DNA from: CATOSP01 sp965204715
GTDB taxonomy: Bacteria > Chloroflexota > Dehalococcoidia > Lucifugimonadales > UBA3495
NCBI GenBank assembly: GCA_965204715.1
Contig: OZ242009.1
Span: 2,418,001 to 2,482,000 of the forward strand
DNA: 64,000 bases
Reading direction: 5' to 3'
Shown here: in pieces, positions 52,583 through 59,677 of the stretch
Position numbering within the stretch: the stretch's first letter is position 1
How the letters are laid out: each line of letters opens with the position of its first letter
Position numbers and translations under genes: made by a program
Notes under the pieces: generated by a model
What the model saw: the letters and a program-made list of their open reading frames with translations, nothing else
What the model was told of the DNA's origin: nothing
Databases searched by the model: none

Positions 52583-53488
52583 TCAGTTGCCCTGCCGGAC
52601 AGTCCGCGGGTCCAGCAGGTCCCGCAGGCCATCGCCCAACAAGTTGAACCCCAGCACCGCGACGAAGATGGCCGACCCCGGCAAGAGCAACAGGCGGGGC
52701 GCGGTCTGCAAGTGCGGGCGGGCGTCGTTGAGCATGGCACCCCACTCCGGCGTGGGCGGCTGTGCCCCAAGCCCCAAAAAGTTAAGGCCGGCGATTCCCA
52801 GGATGATCCAGCCGATATCCAGGGAGGCGATCACGATGATCGGGCCGAGAATGTTCGGCGCGATATGCCGGAGGATGATGCGCAGGTTGCTGGCCCCCGC
52901 GGCACGGGCCGCGGTCACGTACTCCATCTGTCGTGCCCCCAGGGTCACCCCGCGAATGATGCGGGCGTGGCCCACCCACCACACGGCGCCGGCCGCCAGC
53001 AGCACGTTGAACAGACCGGGGCCCAAAGCTCCCGCCACGGCCAGCGCCAGGATCAACGAAGGGAACGCCAGCAGCAGGTCCACCACCCCCATCAGCGCCG
53101 TGTCCGGCCAGCCGCCGTGGTATCCGGACAGTATGCCCACCATCAAGGCGATGGTCATACTGAGAGCCAGGGTTGCAGCGGCGGCCAGCAGGGTCATGCG
53201 CGCTCCGTGGATGATCCGGCTGAAGGTGTCCCGACCCAGATGGTCGGTGCCCAACAGGTGCTCCGTCGACGGAGAGAGCAGCCGTTCGGGCAAGTTGATC
53301 TCGGTGGGATCATCCAGCGGGAGCCAGGGCGCCAACAATCCCGCCAGCAGCAGTGACACCACCAGAAACAGCCCCACTGTGGCTCCCGGCTCGCGCAGCA
53401 GCGCATTCCACTGGCGGCGACGGCGTGAACCGCTGGTGGCGGACCGGGCGCGAACGCGTTCCCCGGAATGCTCGGTATCGGCCGTCAT
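52583..53488 (-). CDS. ABC transporter permease, DppC/NikC type
   Basis: A 301-residue BPD_transp_1 permease. An N-terminal transmembrane helix (TVGLFLVVSLLLAGLLAPWL) and five to six helices are visible. The EAA loop is EYVTAARAAGASNLRIILRHIAPNILGP. GAMLNDARPHLQTAP and the C-terminal FNLLGDGLRDLLDPR are typical of dipeptide/nickel transporters. It follows the DppB-type gene by 6 bp. It would need DppB, a binding protein and two ATPases; DppB and the binding protein are truncated here and no ATPase gene is in the window. Confidence 0.92.
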   Translation of the reverse strand: MTADTEHSGERVRARSATSGSRRRRQWNALLREPGATVGLFLVVSLLLAGLLAPWLPLDDPTEINLPERLLSPSTEHLLGTDHLGRDTFSRIIHGARMTLLAAAATLALSMTIALMVGILSGYHGGWPDTALMGVVDLLLAFPSLILALAVAGALGPGLFNVLLAAGAVWWVGHARIIRGVTLGARQMEYVTAARAAGASNLRIILRHIAPNILGPIIVIASLDIGWIILGIAGLNFLGLGAQPPTPEWGAMLNDARPHLQTAPRLLLLPGSAIFVAVLGFNLLGDGLRDLLDPRTVRQGN

Positions 53489-53494
53489 CGTCCC

Positions 53495-54289
53495 TTACAC
53501 CTCGTCCCGTTCATAGCGCAGGCGCGGGTCGGCGATGCGCAGGGCGATGTCGGCGGTCAGGTTGACCAACAGGACCACCACAGCGATGTAGGTCACGAAC
53601 CCCTGTACCACGGGGTAGTCCCGGGTCAGCACCGCGCCCACTATCAACTGACCCAAACCAGGCCAAATGAAGATGGTCTCAACTATAACGGCGCCGCTGA
53701 GCAGGTAGCCGAGGTTCACTCCCGTGGCTCCTATGGCCGGCAACAGCGCGTTGCGGAGAGCGTGCCTGAAGGCGACGGAACGTTCGGACAGCCCCTTGGC
53801 TCGCGCCGTGCGGATGTAGTCCTGCCCCAGAGTCTCTAGCATGCTGGCCCGTATCAGCCGCATCAACTGGGCCATCGGCGCAAGGGACAGCGCGATGGCA
53901 GGAAGCACGACCTGGGCAGCCGAACCGTAGCTCAGGGCCGGCAGCCAAGACAGTTTCACCGCGAACAGGATGATCAGCCCGTAGGCCAGGGCGTAGGACG
54001 GAGCCGCCGCTCCCACCAGCGCCGCCAGGCGCGCTACGACATCCTCGGCGCTGCCCCGTCGCCGAGCGGACAGGATGCCTACCGGCACGGCGACCAGCAG
54101 CGCCAGGGCTAGGGCGGACACCGTTAGCAGGGCCGTCGGGACGGTGCGGCGCGCCAACTGAGCGGCGGCCACCGGCTGCTCGGTCACGTAGGAGCGGCCC
54201 ATGTCGCCCGCCAACGCCCGGTACACCCAGCGGGCGTATTGTACCGGCAGGGGAGCGTCCAGCCCCAACTCGGTGCGCATGGCCGACAC
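53495..54289 (-). CDS. ABC transporter permease, DppB/NikB type, truncated at the N-terminus
   Basis: 264 residues from a GTG (54,289). Homology already begins in the untranslated codons just upstream (RETAPAAVSAMRTELGLD), which a TGA in the same frame closes off. The family is normally about 310-340 residues. The first transmembrane helix and the LPGDP region, about 70-80 residues, are missing. The EAA loop (DYIRTARAKGLSERSVAFRHALRNALLP) is intact. The break coincides with a 19-bp inverted repeat and the start of AT-rich DNA. A functional transporter is unlikely unless this segment is translated and still inserts. Confidence 0.85.
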   Translation of the reverse strand: MSAMRTELGLDAPLPVQYARWVYRALAGDMGRSYVTEQPVAAAQLARRTVPTALLTVSALALALLVAVPVGILSARRRGSAEDVVARLAALVGAAAPSYALAYGLIILFAVKLSWLPALSYGSAAQVVLPAIALSLAPMAQLMRLIRASMLETLGQDYIRTARAKGLSERSVAFRHALRNALLPAIGATGVNLGYLLSGAVIVETIFIWPGLGQLIVGAVLTRDYPVVQGFVTYIAVVVLLVNLTADIALRIADPRLRYERDEV

Positions 54290-54299
54290 CGCGGCCGGG

Positions 54300-54318
54300 G
54301 CCGTTTCCCTCTGGGGTA
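54300..54318. repeat. Left inverted repeat of the island
   Basis: GCCGTTTCCCTCTGGGGTA. Its reverse complement recurs at 62,506-62,524 with one difference (C/T at position 12). Confidence 0.8.
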
Positions 54319-54363
54319 CACGAATTTGTCAATAGGATATTTCGTATCTGGAAATGCAAATAT

Positions 54364-54384
54364 GAATGCCTAGTCTAGGCATTC
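54364..54384. promoter_or_regulatory. Perfect palindrome, candidate operator or recombinase site
   Basis: GAATGCCTAG, a central T, then CTAGGCATTC. A further half-site CTAGGCATTC lies at 54,406-54,415. A variant palindrome is at 55,387-55,410 and CCTAGGC-type sequence occurs near the right end of the island (about 62,481-62,492). Confidence 0.6.
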
Positions 54385-54546
54385 GCAAGGATTCGTGCAG
54401 AAAATCTAGGCATTCACAGGATGAATATGAACGGAACTCGAAAGGTGCAAGAAAGCTAACTGATAATGAGTATCTGTTACGTTTCTTGGATGGCAGCATG
54501 ATAAAATTCCTAAAATGGGACCGGGAGGCAGGAAGGAGGTGCCACC

Positions 54547-54615
54547 ATGAAGGAGAAATTGCAGTCCATCGACTTCGAGGACAACAACCCCCGCAATCCG
54601 TCTCGCCTAATGTGA
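54547..54615 (+). CDS. Micro-ORF 1 (22 residues)
   Basis: ATG behind a near-perfect AAGGAGGTG (spacing about 5). The peptide is MKEKLQSIDFEDNNPRNPSR plus two residues, hydrophilic and acidic/amide-rich. A 13-bp hairpin follows the stop by two bases. The tight SD-ORF-hairpin layout suggests a translated small peptide or leader. No homologue is known to me. Confidence 0.45.
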   Translation: MKEKLQSIDFEDNNPRNPSRLM

Positions 54616-54617
54616 CC

Positions 54618-54650
54618 AGGCCACCCGCATGAACTAGATGCGGGTGGCCT
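54618..54650 (+). terminator. Strong hairpin after micro-ORF 1
   Basis: AGGCCACCCGCAT and ATGCGGGTGGCCT form a perfect 13-bp stem with a 7-nt loop. The downstream tract is TCCCCTC, so it is a weak intrinsic terminator at best. Confidence 0.55.
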
Positions 54651-54706
54651 TCCCCTCTGGAACCGTCTCGGATTCTAATAGCCTCCGATCCCATGCCGTC
54701 ATCGAA

Positions 54707-54733
54707 GCAGAGCCTTGAAAATGGCGTCAATCC
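54707..54733. repeat. Direct repeat, copy 1
   Basis: GCAGAGCCTTGAAAATGGCG then TCAATCC. A near copy (GCAGAGCCTGAAATCGGCG then TCAATCC) is at 55,265-55,290. The two copies bracket the hypothetical gene and micro-ORF 2 and point to a local duplication. Confidence 0.65.
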
Positions 54734-54749
54734 CGGTAAGGATGTGGAG

Positions 54750-55064
54750 CTAATCTTGCTTTCCAATGAGGTTGTTGATAGCGTCTTGGTCATCCTGGAC
54801 CCGCTGCGCATGGGCCTCGCATTTCTGAACGGCGTCAGTGAAACCGGGTGGGTTAATGCCGTTGAGACTGTCAACCAAGGTATCAAGAGGAGAATCAATA
54901 AGTATCCAGTTATACATGATGTCCTCTTCCCCTTCGTCAATACGCGCCGATGCCGCCCACTGATTATTGGCATTCCGCTTGATTTGGTACTCCTGATGAG
55001 GGAAATTGATATGCGTACCCACTACCTCTACGTCGCTTTTTTGCGTCCATTTGATAAGTGCCAT
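54750..55064 (-). CDS. Hypothetical protein
   Basis: 104 residues from the ATG at 55,064, with AGGAGTTTGTCCG upstream. MALIKWTQKSDVEVVGTHIN opens an acidic protein; the C-terminal half (FTDAVQKCEAHAQRVQDDQDAINNLIGKQ) is probably a helix. No domain recognised. It is the last minus-strand gene of the island. Confidence 0.6.
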   Translation of the reverse strand: MALIKWTQKSDVEVVGTHINFPHQEYQIKRNANNQWAASARIDEGEEDIMYNWILIDSPLDTLVDSLNGINPPGFTDAVQKCEAHAQRVQDDQDAINNLIGKQD

Positions 55065-55113
55065 CGGACAAACTCCTGAAATGATAGAATGCTGAATACT
55101 ATAACATATTGAA

Positions 55114-55151
55114 GCCTCCCGGCCCCAAGTCGCAAGCTCAAACCGGGAGGC
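55114..55151. repeat. Hairpin-forming inverted repeat
   Basis: GCCTCCCGG and CCGGGAGGC with a 20-nt loop, just before the Shine-Dalgarno of micro-ORF 2 and upstream of the minus-strand gene at 54,750. Confidence 0.5.
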
Positions 55152-55172
55152 CCCACTAAAAGGAGAACCAGA

Positions 55173-55235
55173 ATGGAGAGCGTCGCCATATACGCCACCA
55201 TCGCCTATTGGCTTATCCTTGCGGAGAAGCCCTAG
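55173..55235 (+). CDS. Micro-ORF 2 (20 residues, hydrophobic)
   Basis: AAAGGAGAACCAGA precedes the ATG. The peptide is MESVAIYATIAYWLILAEKP, a possible single short membrane helix. It follows a 9-bp hairpin. Not recognised. Confidence 0.4.
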   Translation: MESVAIYATIAYWLILAEKP

Positions 55236-55264
55236 CCCACCATCCAAGCTCCAGTATGATTGCA

Positions 55265-55290
55265 GCAGAGCCTGAAATCGGCGTCAATCC
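55265..55290. repeat. Direct repeat, copy 2
   Basis: Partner of 54,707-54,733; see that entry. Confidence 0.65.
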
Positions 55291-55386
55291 TATCCTGCGT
55301 CAGGGCCGTTCTTTTCTGGCAGATCGAATATTGTCAAGTAGGAAAGATGGTCAATTCTAGCTACGAATTTGGACGCATTTCTCAAA

Positions 55387-55410
55387 TATGAATGCATTGA
55401 CTAGGCATTC
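55387..55410. promoter_or_regulatory. Variant of the CTAGGCATTC palindrome
   Basis: TATGAATGC, 5 nt, CTAGGCATTC: the same arms as at 54,364 with a changed centre (ATTGA). The preceding CAAATATGAATGC is also shared. It lies about 50 bp before micro-ORF 3, and GAACGGAAC follows both copies. Confidence 0.5.
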
Positions 55411-55457
55411 AGGGAGAAGATCGGGACAGGGAACGGAACATCCCAAGGAGGTGGATC

Positions 55458-55523
55458 GTGGAGAGAAACGCTGTCCCGGAGATTTCAACTGCAGGAATTC
55501 GCCCAATGAGTTCTCATAATTAG
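55458..55523 (+). CDS. Micro-ORF 3 (21 residues)
   Basis: GTG behind AAGGAGGTGGATC. The peptide begins MERNAVPEISTAGIRP and ends MSSHN. Its stop overlaps the stop of the convergent membrane-protein gene at 55,520. Not recognised. Confidence 0.35.
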   Translation: MERNAVPEISTAGIRPMSSHN

Positions 55524-56116
55524 CCAACAGTCGGAGATTTCACTCGTTTGTGGGCAATTGCTAGGAAAGCGACGATGCTAAAGAGAGCCAACAGAGCGAA
55601 TATGTGGTTATCCTCGGTGAATACCTGATACATAGCGTAAGCATATGTCATGAAGAGGGCGTACCCACTAACTGCGATAATAGACAACAAGACTAGATAA
55701 TGCCGCATGATCCGGATTGCTCCTAAGAATGTTCCATCGTCGTCTTCAAACGCCCTTAGTAACATCACAATGAATCCCATCCCCATACCGAAGGCCAAAC
55801 CAGCCATGTGGGGGTACTCCATATCAGAGCCAAAAGGAAGGTGTTCAGACGGGTCCCACAAATGGAACGACGCCCAGAGACCCATTCCTGCAGCGGAAAT
55901 CAATATATAGTTGGTCTGTCCCAGCATTCTTGAACCGAAGAGGTGATAGAGGTAACTTGCCCCAAATATCAGAACCAAGGATAACATTCGCAAAGTACAT
56001 CCATACTGAGCATATGAGTAGGCGACTGCTCCGATAGTAGCCACTACTGGCAACCCAATGCGGAGGGTGATTCTACGCCAATTCTGTAGAGGTTTCCGAA
56101 GGGCCTTCTTAACCAC
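55520..56116 (-). CDS. Multi-pass membrane protein of unknown function
   Basis: 198 residues from a GTG at 56,116. About six hydrophobic segments are visible, for example LRIGLPVVATIGAVAYSYA, GLAFGMGMGFIVMLLRAF and YLVLLSIIAVSGYALFMTYA, with a basic N-terminus (KKALRKPLQNWRR) and a basic tail. It lies downstream of the KwaB-like gene on the same strand and could be an accessory of it. No family is recognised. Confidence 0.75.
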   Translation of the reverse strand: MVKKALRKPLQNWRRITLRIGLPVVATIGAVAYSYAQYGCTLRMLSLVLIFGASYLYHLFGSRMLGQTNYILISAAGMGLWASFHLWDPSEHLPFGSDMEYPHMAGLAFGMGMGFIVMLLRAFEDDDGTFLGAIRIMRHYLVLLSIIAVSGYALFMTYAYAMYQVFTEDNHIFALLALFSIVAFLAIAHKRVKSPTVG

Positions 56117-56264
56117 GCGGTATCTCGGCGTCGTCGAGACGCTTTATGTAGACGTGTGACTTCTTGCCTAAGTTCCCCTTTCTCCTGATAATGTTCCAAC
56201 GGTGGACTTGAGGTTGCCCTCAATGTCGGCGGAGAAAAGAACCGCTAGCGCAAGGATGCTTGAC

Positions 56265-57137
56265 TTACGCAGGTCTCCGGGAATTTGTAACGTAGGGTGT
56301 CCCGGTAAGAGGGCCGGAATATCGGCTCTCATCCAGGAATTGGAGGACTTCCTTCAGTTCACGACGAGTGGATGGCAACACAATCTTGCCGCCCTGCATG
56401 GTGATGGTCAACTGGGTCAATTGAGCAGCCTGTTGGATTTGGGTTGGGGCAAAACCAAGGACCCCAGAGTTGCTGATCGCATGAATCAGCTTTCGGGCTG
56501 GCTCATCGGCAGACTCGACTAGCTGTTCAATGTCGTCCACTGCGAAATGTTGGTGGACTGCAAACGCACGCACTTCTGGTTCTGTAGCAGCACGGTAAAT
56601 ATCCGTTATGTCGATAACCGATCGCAATTTCTGGGGACTCTTGAACTTAATCAAACCGCCCTCGATAACGAACGCGAGGGAAGTGTCGAGGACAAACGCT
56701 GGACGGCTAAGTCGGCGGAACACGTTGCCAGACTGGAAGAGCAGGAATTTTCTGCTGAGAACCTGTCCTATATGGAAGTTTTGGACCAATACCCTCATGT
56801 CCCCGCCCAGAGCTTCGCCGGTGAAGAGTGCCCTGACACCTTCGTTCGTAAAATTTGCAACGTCAAGGTCAGGGACGTTAATGGCGTCCTGGTCTAAGGT
56901 GTTTCGGAAGAGGGAGGCCCCTGGGGGAACCTCGATTGTAAGCAATTGATTGGGGTCGGGTTTCCATCGACCATCAAACGGTATTTCCTCGTCTATGCCC
57001 TCCAGGAAGCTTGACCTCTGCTGAATAAAGATTCCTTCAACTTCATCTTGGATCGTTCCATCTAGTTGCACCCGCTTGGGTGAGAGTTCTCCTCTGTTTC
57101 GATTGATTCGACATGCGGCGAAGAGATTTTCTGGCAT
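56265..57137 (-). CDS. KwaB-like DUF4868 protein (candidate Kiwa defence component)
   Basis: 290 residues. The second half follows the DUF4868 pattern: FQSGNVFRRLSRPAFVLDTSLAFVIEGG, LIKFKSPQKLRSVIDITDIY, a helical stretch, then LKEVLQFLDESRYSGPLTG with the terminal LxD...S.LT signature. The first half is a less conserved beta-rich domain. In Kiwa, KwaB is the cytoplasmic partner of the membrane protein KwaA and binds DNA during phage infection. The start overlaps the 3' end of the KwaA-like gene by 76 bp, which implies tight coupling; GGAG is somewhat far upstream. The assignment rests on pattern memory, not a search. Confidence 0.65.
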   Translation of the reverse strand: MPENLFAACRINRNRGELSPKRVQLDGTIQDEVEGIFIQQRSSFLEGIDEEIPFDGRWKPDPNQLLTIEVPPGASLFRNTLDQDAINVPDLDVANFTNEGVRALFTGEALGGDMRVLVQNFHIGQVLSRKFLLFQSGNVFRRLSRPAFVLDTSLAFVIEGGLIKFKSPQKLRSVIDITDIYRAATEPEVRAFAVHQHFAVDDIEQLVESADEPARKLIHAISNSGVLGFAPTQIQQAAQLTQLTITMQGGKIVLPSTRRELKEVLQFLDESRYSGPLTGTPYVTNSRRPA

Positions 57138-57805
57138 GAAGGTTCTCGCTCCAGGTCGATCAACGTATAGGTGGTCAATTGGCCGACAGAAACTAGGCGA
57201 CTAATGTGCCTTAAGTCTTTCCTCGTAATCAGTAGGTACGTTATATTTTCAGAAGTTCTCACTTTATAGAAGTGCAATCCGATTAAATTAAGCAGGGGAT
57301 TGAAATGATAGCTGTATCCAGTCAGGGCAAGTGACAGGAATATGGCAATTGCAGGCACTAGAACAAGAGCGTCAAGGTCTGAAACCGATGTCTTTAGCAA
57401 TGGTAACAAATACAGTACCAGCAACCCAACGTTTTCCCTATCCGCTACCTCCGCACCTGATAAAGTTAAGGAAGATCCTGGCAAGTGTCGTTTGAAATGA
57501 CGTAGCAAGCCCATGCCGAGAAGAAATAGAATCAGACCGACCGATACGAAAACGACCGCGAGAATGTACTCTCCCTCTAACCGCGCCATTACCGCATACA
57601 CAAAAAACACAGGCGCAACGGATGTGCCGGTTAGAACTAGATTACCTAAGACAGTCACTAACCGCCCCTGTTCTGTATGGTAGCGCTGCCACCCGGATTG
57701 TAGCACACTCCGTAGACGGTCAGTGCATATTGATGAAACGGTAAGTACACATGATCGTGGATGCGATTCTGGCGTCGAAGGGCTAAGGTCTAAGCCCGCC
57801 GCCAT
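57062..57805 (-). CDS. KwaA-like four-helix membrane protein (candidate Kiwa defence component)
   Basis: 247 residues with four hydrophobic segments: NLVLTGTSVAPVFFVYAVMA, YILAVVFVSVGLILFLLGMG, VGLLVLYLLPLLKTSV and LVLVPAIAIFLSLALTG. The following FNPLLNLIGLHFYKVRTSE and YLLITRKDLRHI form the conserved-looking cytoplasmic part seen in proteins paired with DUF4868. KwaA is a tetraspan inner-membrane sensor in Kiwa. No Shine-Dalgarno precedes the ATG, and a promoter sits unusually close. Gene order KwaA then KwaB is as in known systems. Confidence 0.62.
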   Translation of the reverse strand: MAAGLDLSPSTPESHPRSCVLTVSSICTDRLRSVLQSGWQRYHTEQGRLVTVLGNLVLTGTSVAPVFFVYAVMARLEGEYILAVVFVSVGLILFLLGMGLLRHFKRHLPGSSLTLSGAEVADRENVGLLVLYLLPLLKTSVSDLDALVLVPAIAIFLSLALTGYSYHFNPLLNLIGLHFYKVRTSENITYLLITRKDLRHISRLVSVGQLTTYTLIDLEREPSCQKISSPHVESIETEENSHPSGCN

Positions 57806-57812
57806 CGCTATC

Positions 57813-57842
57813 AGTAGAACATATATACTAACACTGTGTCAA
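57813..57842 (-). promoter_or_regulatory. Candidate promoter for the Kiwa-like pair, possibly leaderless
   Basis: On the minus strand, TTGACA (57,842-57,837) and TCTACT (57,818-57,813), 18-nt spacer. The KwaA-like ATG is at 57,805, so the predicted transcript would start at or next to the start codon. Confidence 0.35.
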
Positions 57843-57854
57843 TTCTGGCAAAAC

Positions 57855-58157
57855 CTACCCGGCGTCCAGTTCTTCCTTGACGCTGTTCACGAAGTCCAAA
57901 GCTTCCTGCGGAGTCGGCAGATTCCGGGACGCGATGATTCGGGAACCTACACGAATGTTGCAGAGATACCCGCTTGTGGGTGCAGCCGCAACCACCGCCC
58001 GGACTCCTTCCCCTATCTGGCTGGAATAGGAACCCGACGCGAGCCTACGCCAGCCCGGTATTTCCCCGAACACGGTCCTAAGTGCTTCCTTAGCCGCCTC
58101 TTGTTCCCGCCTTTGCCTAGCAATAGCCTCGGCTGCGTCTCTTGGGTCTGTTGCCAT
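57855..58157 (-). CDS. Small hypothetical protein
   Basis: 100 residues with AGGAGGCCGGAATC before the ATG. A charged N-terminal helix (AAEAIARQRREQEAAKEALRTVFGE) precedes a small mixed domain (YLCNIRVGSRIIASRNLPTPQEALDFVNSVKEEL). No family recognised. It lies about 50 bp upstream of the Kiwa-like pair on the same strand and may be a further component. Confidence 0.7.
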   Translation of the reverse strand: MATDPRDAAEAIARQRREQEAAKEALRTVFGEIPGWRRLASGSYSSQIGEGVRAVVAAAPTSGYLCNIRVGSRIIASRNLPTPQEALDFVNSVKEELDAG

Positions 58158-58312
58158 GATTCCGGCCTCCTGCTTTGATGTCCTGCGCGGGGCCGGAGAT
58201 TGGCACTCACTTTACCGCCTCCCCTCAATCCCTGAGCCTCTCCCATCCCCGCGTTTCCATCGCAACAGGACGTTACCTCCAGCGTCAAGATTGCAACCGG
58301 AGTACAAGAAAG

Positions 58313-58339
58313 GGCGCGGGAACCAAACCTTCCCGCGCC
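58313..58339 (-). terminator. Intrinsic terminator
   Basis: GGCGCGGGAA and TTCCCGCGCC form a perfect 10-bp stem with a 7-nt loop. On the minus strand it is followed by CTTTCTTGT. It would end the transcript of the two small genes at 58,376-59,238. Confidence 0.65.
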
Positions 58340-58375
58340 TCAGTGCTACGACCACCGTATTTCCCGGAGAAGGCG

Positions 58376-58540
58376 TCACCCGGTCAAGGACTTCCACTTG
58401 ACGACGCCGACGATGAACAGGACCAAGCCTGGGATAAACAGCAGGCCAATAAGCCCACCGATGAACCCGCCGATGACCATCACCACTGCCACCAGCATCA
58501 TCAAGACTCCGATGAGCATCAATATCCCGCTCTTCTCCAT
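58376..58540 (-). CDS. Small membrane protein
   Basis: 54 residues from the ATG at 58,540 behind GGAGGGG. Two adjacent hydrophobic helices (ILMLIGVLMMLVAVVMVIGG, LIGLLFIPGLVLFIVGVV) and a short basic end. It follows the lipoprotein gene by 17 bp. Function unknown. Confidence 0.65.
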   Translation of the reverse strand: MEKSGILMLIGVLMMLVAVVMVIGGFIGGLIGLLFIPGLVLFIVGVVKWKSLTG

Positions 58541-58557
58541 CTCATCGACCCCTCCAT

Positions 58558-59238
58558 CTAACCATCCACACATTCCGATAAGTGTCCTTCTACGGCTTCC
58601 CTGACACCAGCCATGTCCCAGGTGGAGGAGTAATCTCCTGTCGCCATTGTGAGACTGTCTTCCGCAGAAAGCATAATGCGGATGAACAGAGGATCATCGT
58701 CCGAGTTGATGCCGAAAAAAACCGTCTCTAGGTCCTCAATGACCACCAGTTGGATAGGAACTGGCAAACCCCCGTCAAGCGAATAAGTCCCGGAGAACTC
58801 ACCAACTTCCCATGTCTCCCAGAAACTCCCCACTAGCCAAGAAAACTCGTTGTCGTAGCACCCAATTTCCAAGAAGGAAGGATACGTAACTACCCCGTCT
58901 CCCAAGGTGGTGACATCACTTATCTTGATAGCGGCCCTACTACCGTCCTCCCAATTGGTAAGATGCCAATCGCCAGAGACAGGAACGGGTGAAAACGCAG
59001 GCGTGGGATAAGGCGTGTAAGTAGGACGCGGAGTCGCGGTTGGATAGGGCGTATATGTGGGAAGTGGTGTCGTCGTTGGGACTGGAATTATTGTCGGATA
59101 AGGGGTGTAAGTCGGAGCCAAAGTATGGGTCGGAAGCGGCGTATAAGTGGGAGCAGGCGGCGGCGGACGCCCGGAGCTGCAAGCCAGCACCAAGAAAACG
59201 AACGCCAAGGACGGAATCAGGAATCGTACTGTGGTCAT
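58558..59238 (-). CDS. Lipoprotein with a PTYTP-type proline/threonine linker
   Basis: 226 residues from the ATG at 59,238 (GGGAGGCTCTTT upstream). The lipobox is FLVLACSS. A linker of repeated PTYTPLPT/PTYTPYPT units (about residues 28-82) follows. A compact beta-rich domain (WHLTNWEDGSRAAIKISDVT to GVREAVEGHLSECVDG) ends the protein. Thr-Pro linkers of this kind are frequent in exported Chloroflexota proteins, which suggests the island circulates within that phylum. Ligand unknown. Confidence 0.8.
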   Translation of the reverse strand: MTTVRFLIPSLAFVFLVLACSSGRPPPPAPTYTPLPTHTLAPTYTPYPTIIPVPTTTPLPTYTPYPTATPRPTYTPYPTPAFSPVPVSGDWHLTNWEDGSRAAIKISDVTTLGDGVVTYPSFLEIGCYDNEFSWLVGSFWETWEVGEFSGTYSLDGGLPVPIQLVVIEDLETVFFGINSDDDPLFIRIMLSAEDSLTMATGDYSSTWDMAGVREAVEGHLSECVDG

Positions 59239-59382
59239 AAAGAGCCTCCCTCGTTTTCCCGTCTCCTCGGTCGTACCCGAGGGCAAGAAAATTGGAACAT
59301 GGTGTTACGTTATCCGTCAATTACTGAGGATAATATAACTGATTGCGGAATTATGGCGGAGGAAAACGAGAGGAGGGCAAAT

Positions 59383-59445
59383 ATGGGGGGAGAGGATAAT
59401 TTAGCGGCCATGCAGGGTGCCCCCTTGAAGCGAGGATCGGGCTAA
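59383..59445 (+). CDS. Micro-ORF 4 (20 residues), possible leader peptide
   Basis: AGAGGAGGGCAAAT precedes the ATG; an in-frame ATG at 59,353 would give 30 residues. The peptide is MGGEDNLAAMQGAPLKRGSG. Its codons include the 59,419-59,427 segment that can pair with 59,478-59,486 of the structured RNA, so translation would interfere with that pairing. TTATCC and TATAAC (59,334-59,339) upstream could be a promoter. Confidence 0.4.
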   Translation: MGGEDNLAAMQGAPLKRGSG

Positions 59446-59556
59446 CCTGCGACAGTCGCCAGCACCACGTAAACCAGCAAGGGGGCATGAGAATGCCCAA
59501 GCCTTGCTAAAGTCGGTTTACGTAGCGAGGAATAGATAACCGTCTGGGACTGTCGC
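59412..59556 (+). ncRNA. Structured RNA candidate with competing helices
   Basis: Nested complementary segments: 59,449-59,457 with 59,548-59,556 (9 bp); 59,467-59,475 with 59,515-59,523 (9 bp); 59,476-59,482 with 59,502-59,508 (7 bp); 59,483-59,488 with 59,493-59,498 (6 bp) closed by a GAGA loop. The last three stack into one 22-bp arm, and the GNRA-type loop favours the plus strand. GCAGG/CCTGC (59,412/59,446) forms a 5' hairpin. GCCCCCTTG (59,419-59,427) is also fully complementary to CAAGGGGGC (59,478-59,486), which excludes part of the arm. No known RNA family is recognised. Confidence 0.55.
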
Positions 59557-59677
59557 GGGGCCAATCTAACAGGCCAGAGGATGGAGTGTCAAACTGCGTG
59601 TTGGACGGCCACGTGGAGCCGAGTTAGAATTTCTAATATGACGTGCGAACCGTTCTTATGGATAGGAATGACTGCCG

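Noticed and set aside
52479..53516. 345-codon plus-strand frame opposite the DppC gene
   Set aside because: Low-complexity Arg/Ser/Pro composition, antisense to a clear permease.
54366..54632. 88-codon plus-strand frame starting in the left palindrome
   Set aside because: No ribosome site, begins inside a palindrome and overlaps the better supported micro-ORF 1 in another frame.
59412..59450. Resemblance of GCAGGGTGC to the RNase P RNA conserved region
   Set aside because: The other universal RNase P elements (P4 strands, ACAGAA) are absent, so the match is short and probably chance.
59412..59556. Group I or group II intron or retron RNA
   Set aside because: No domain V, no group I core sequences and no reverse transcriptase gene nearby.
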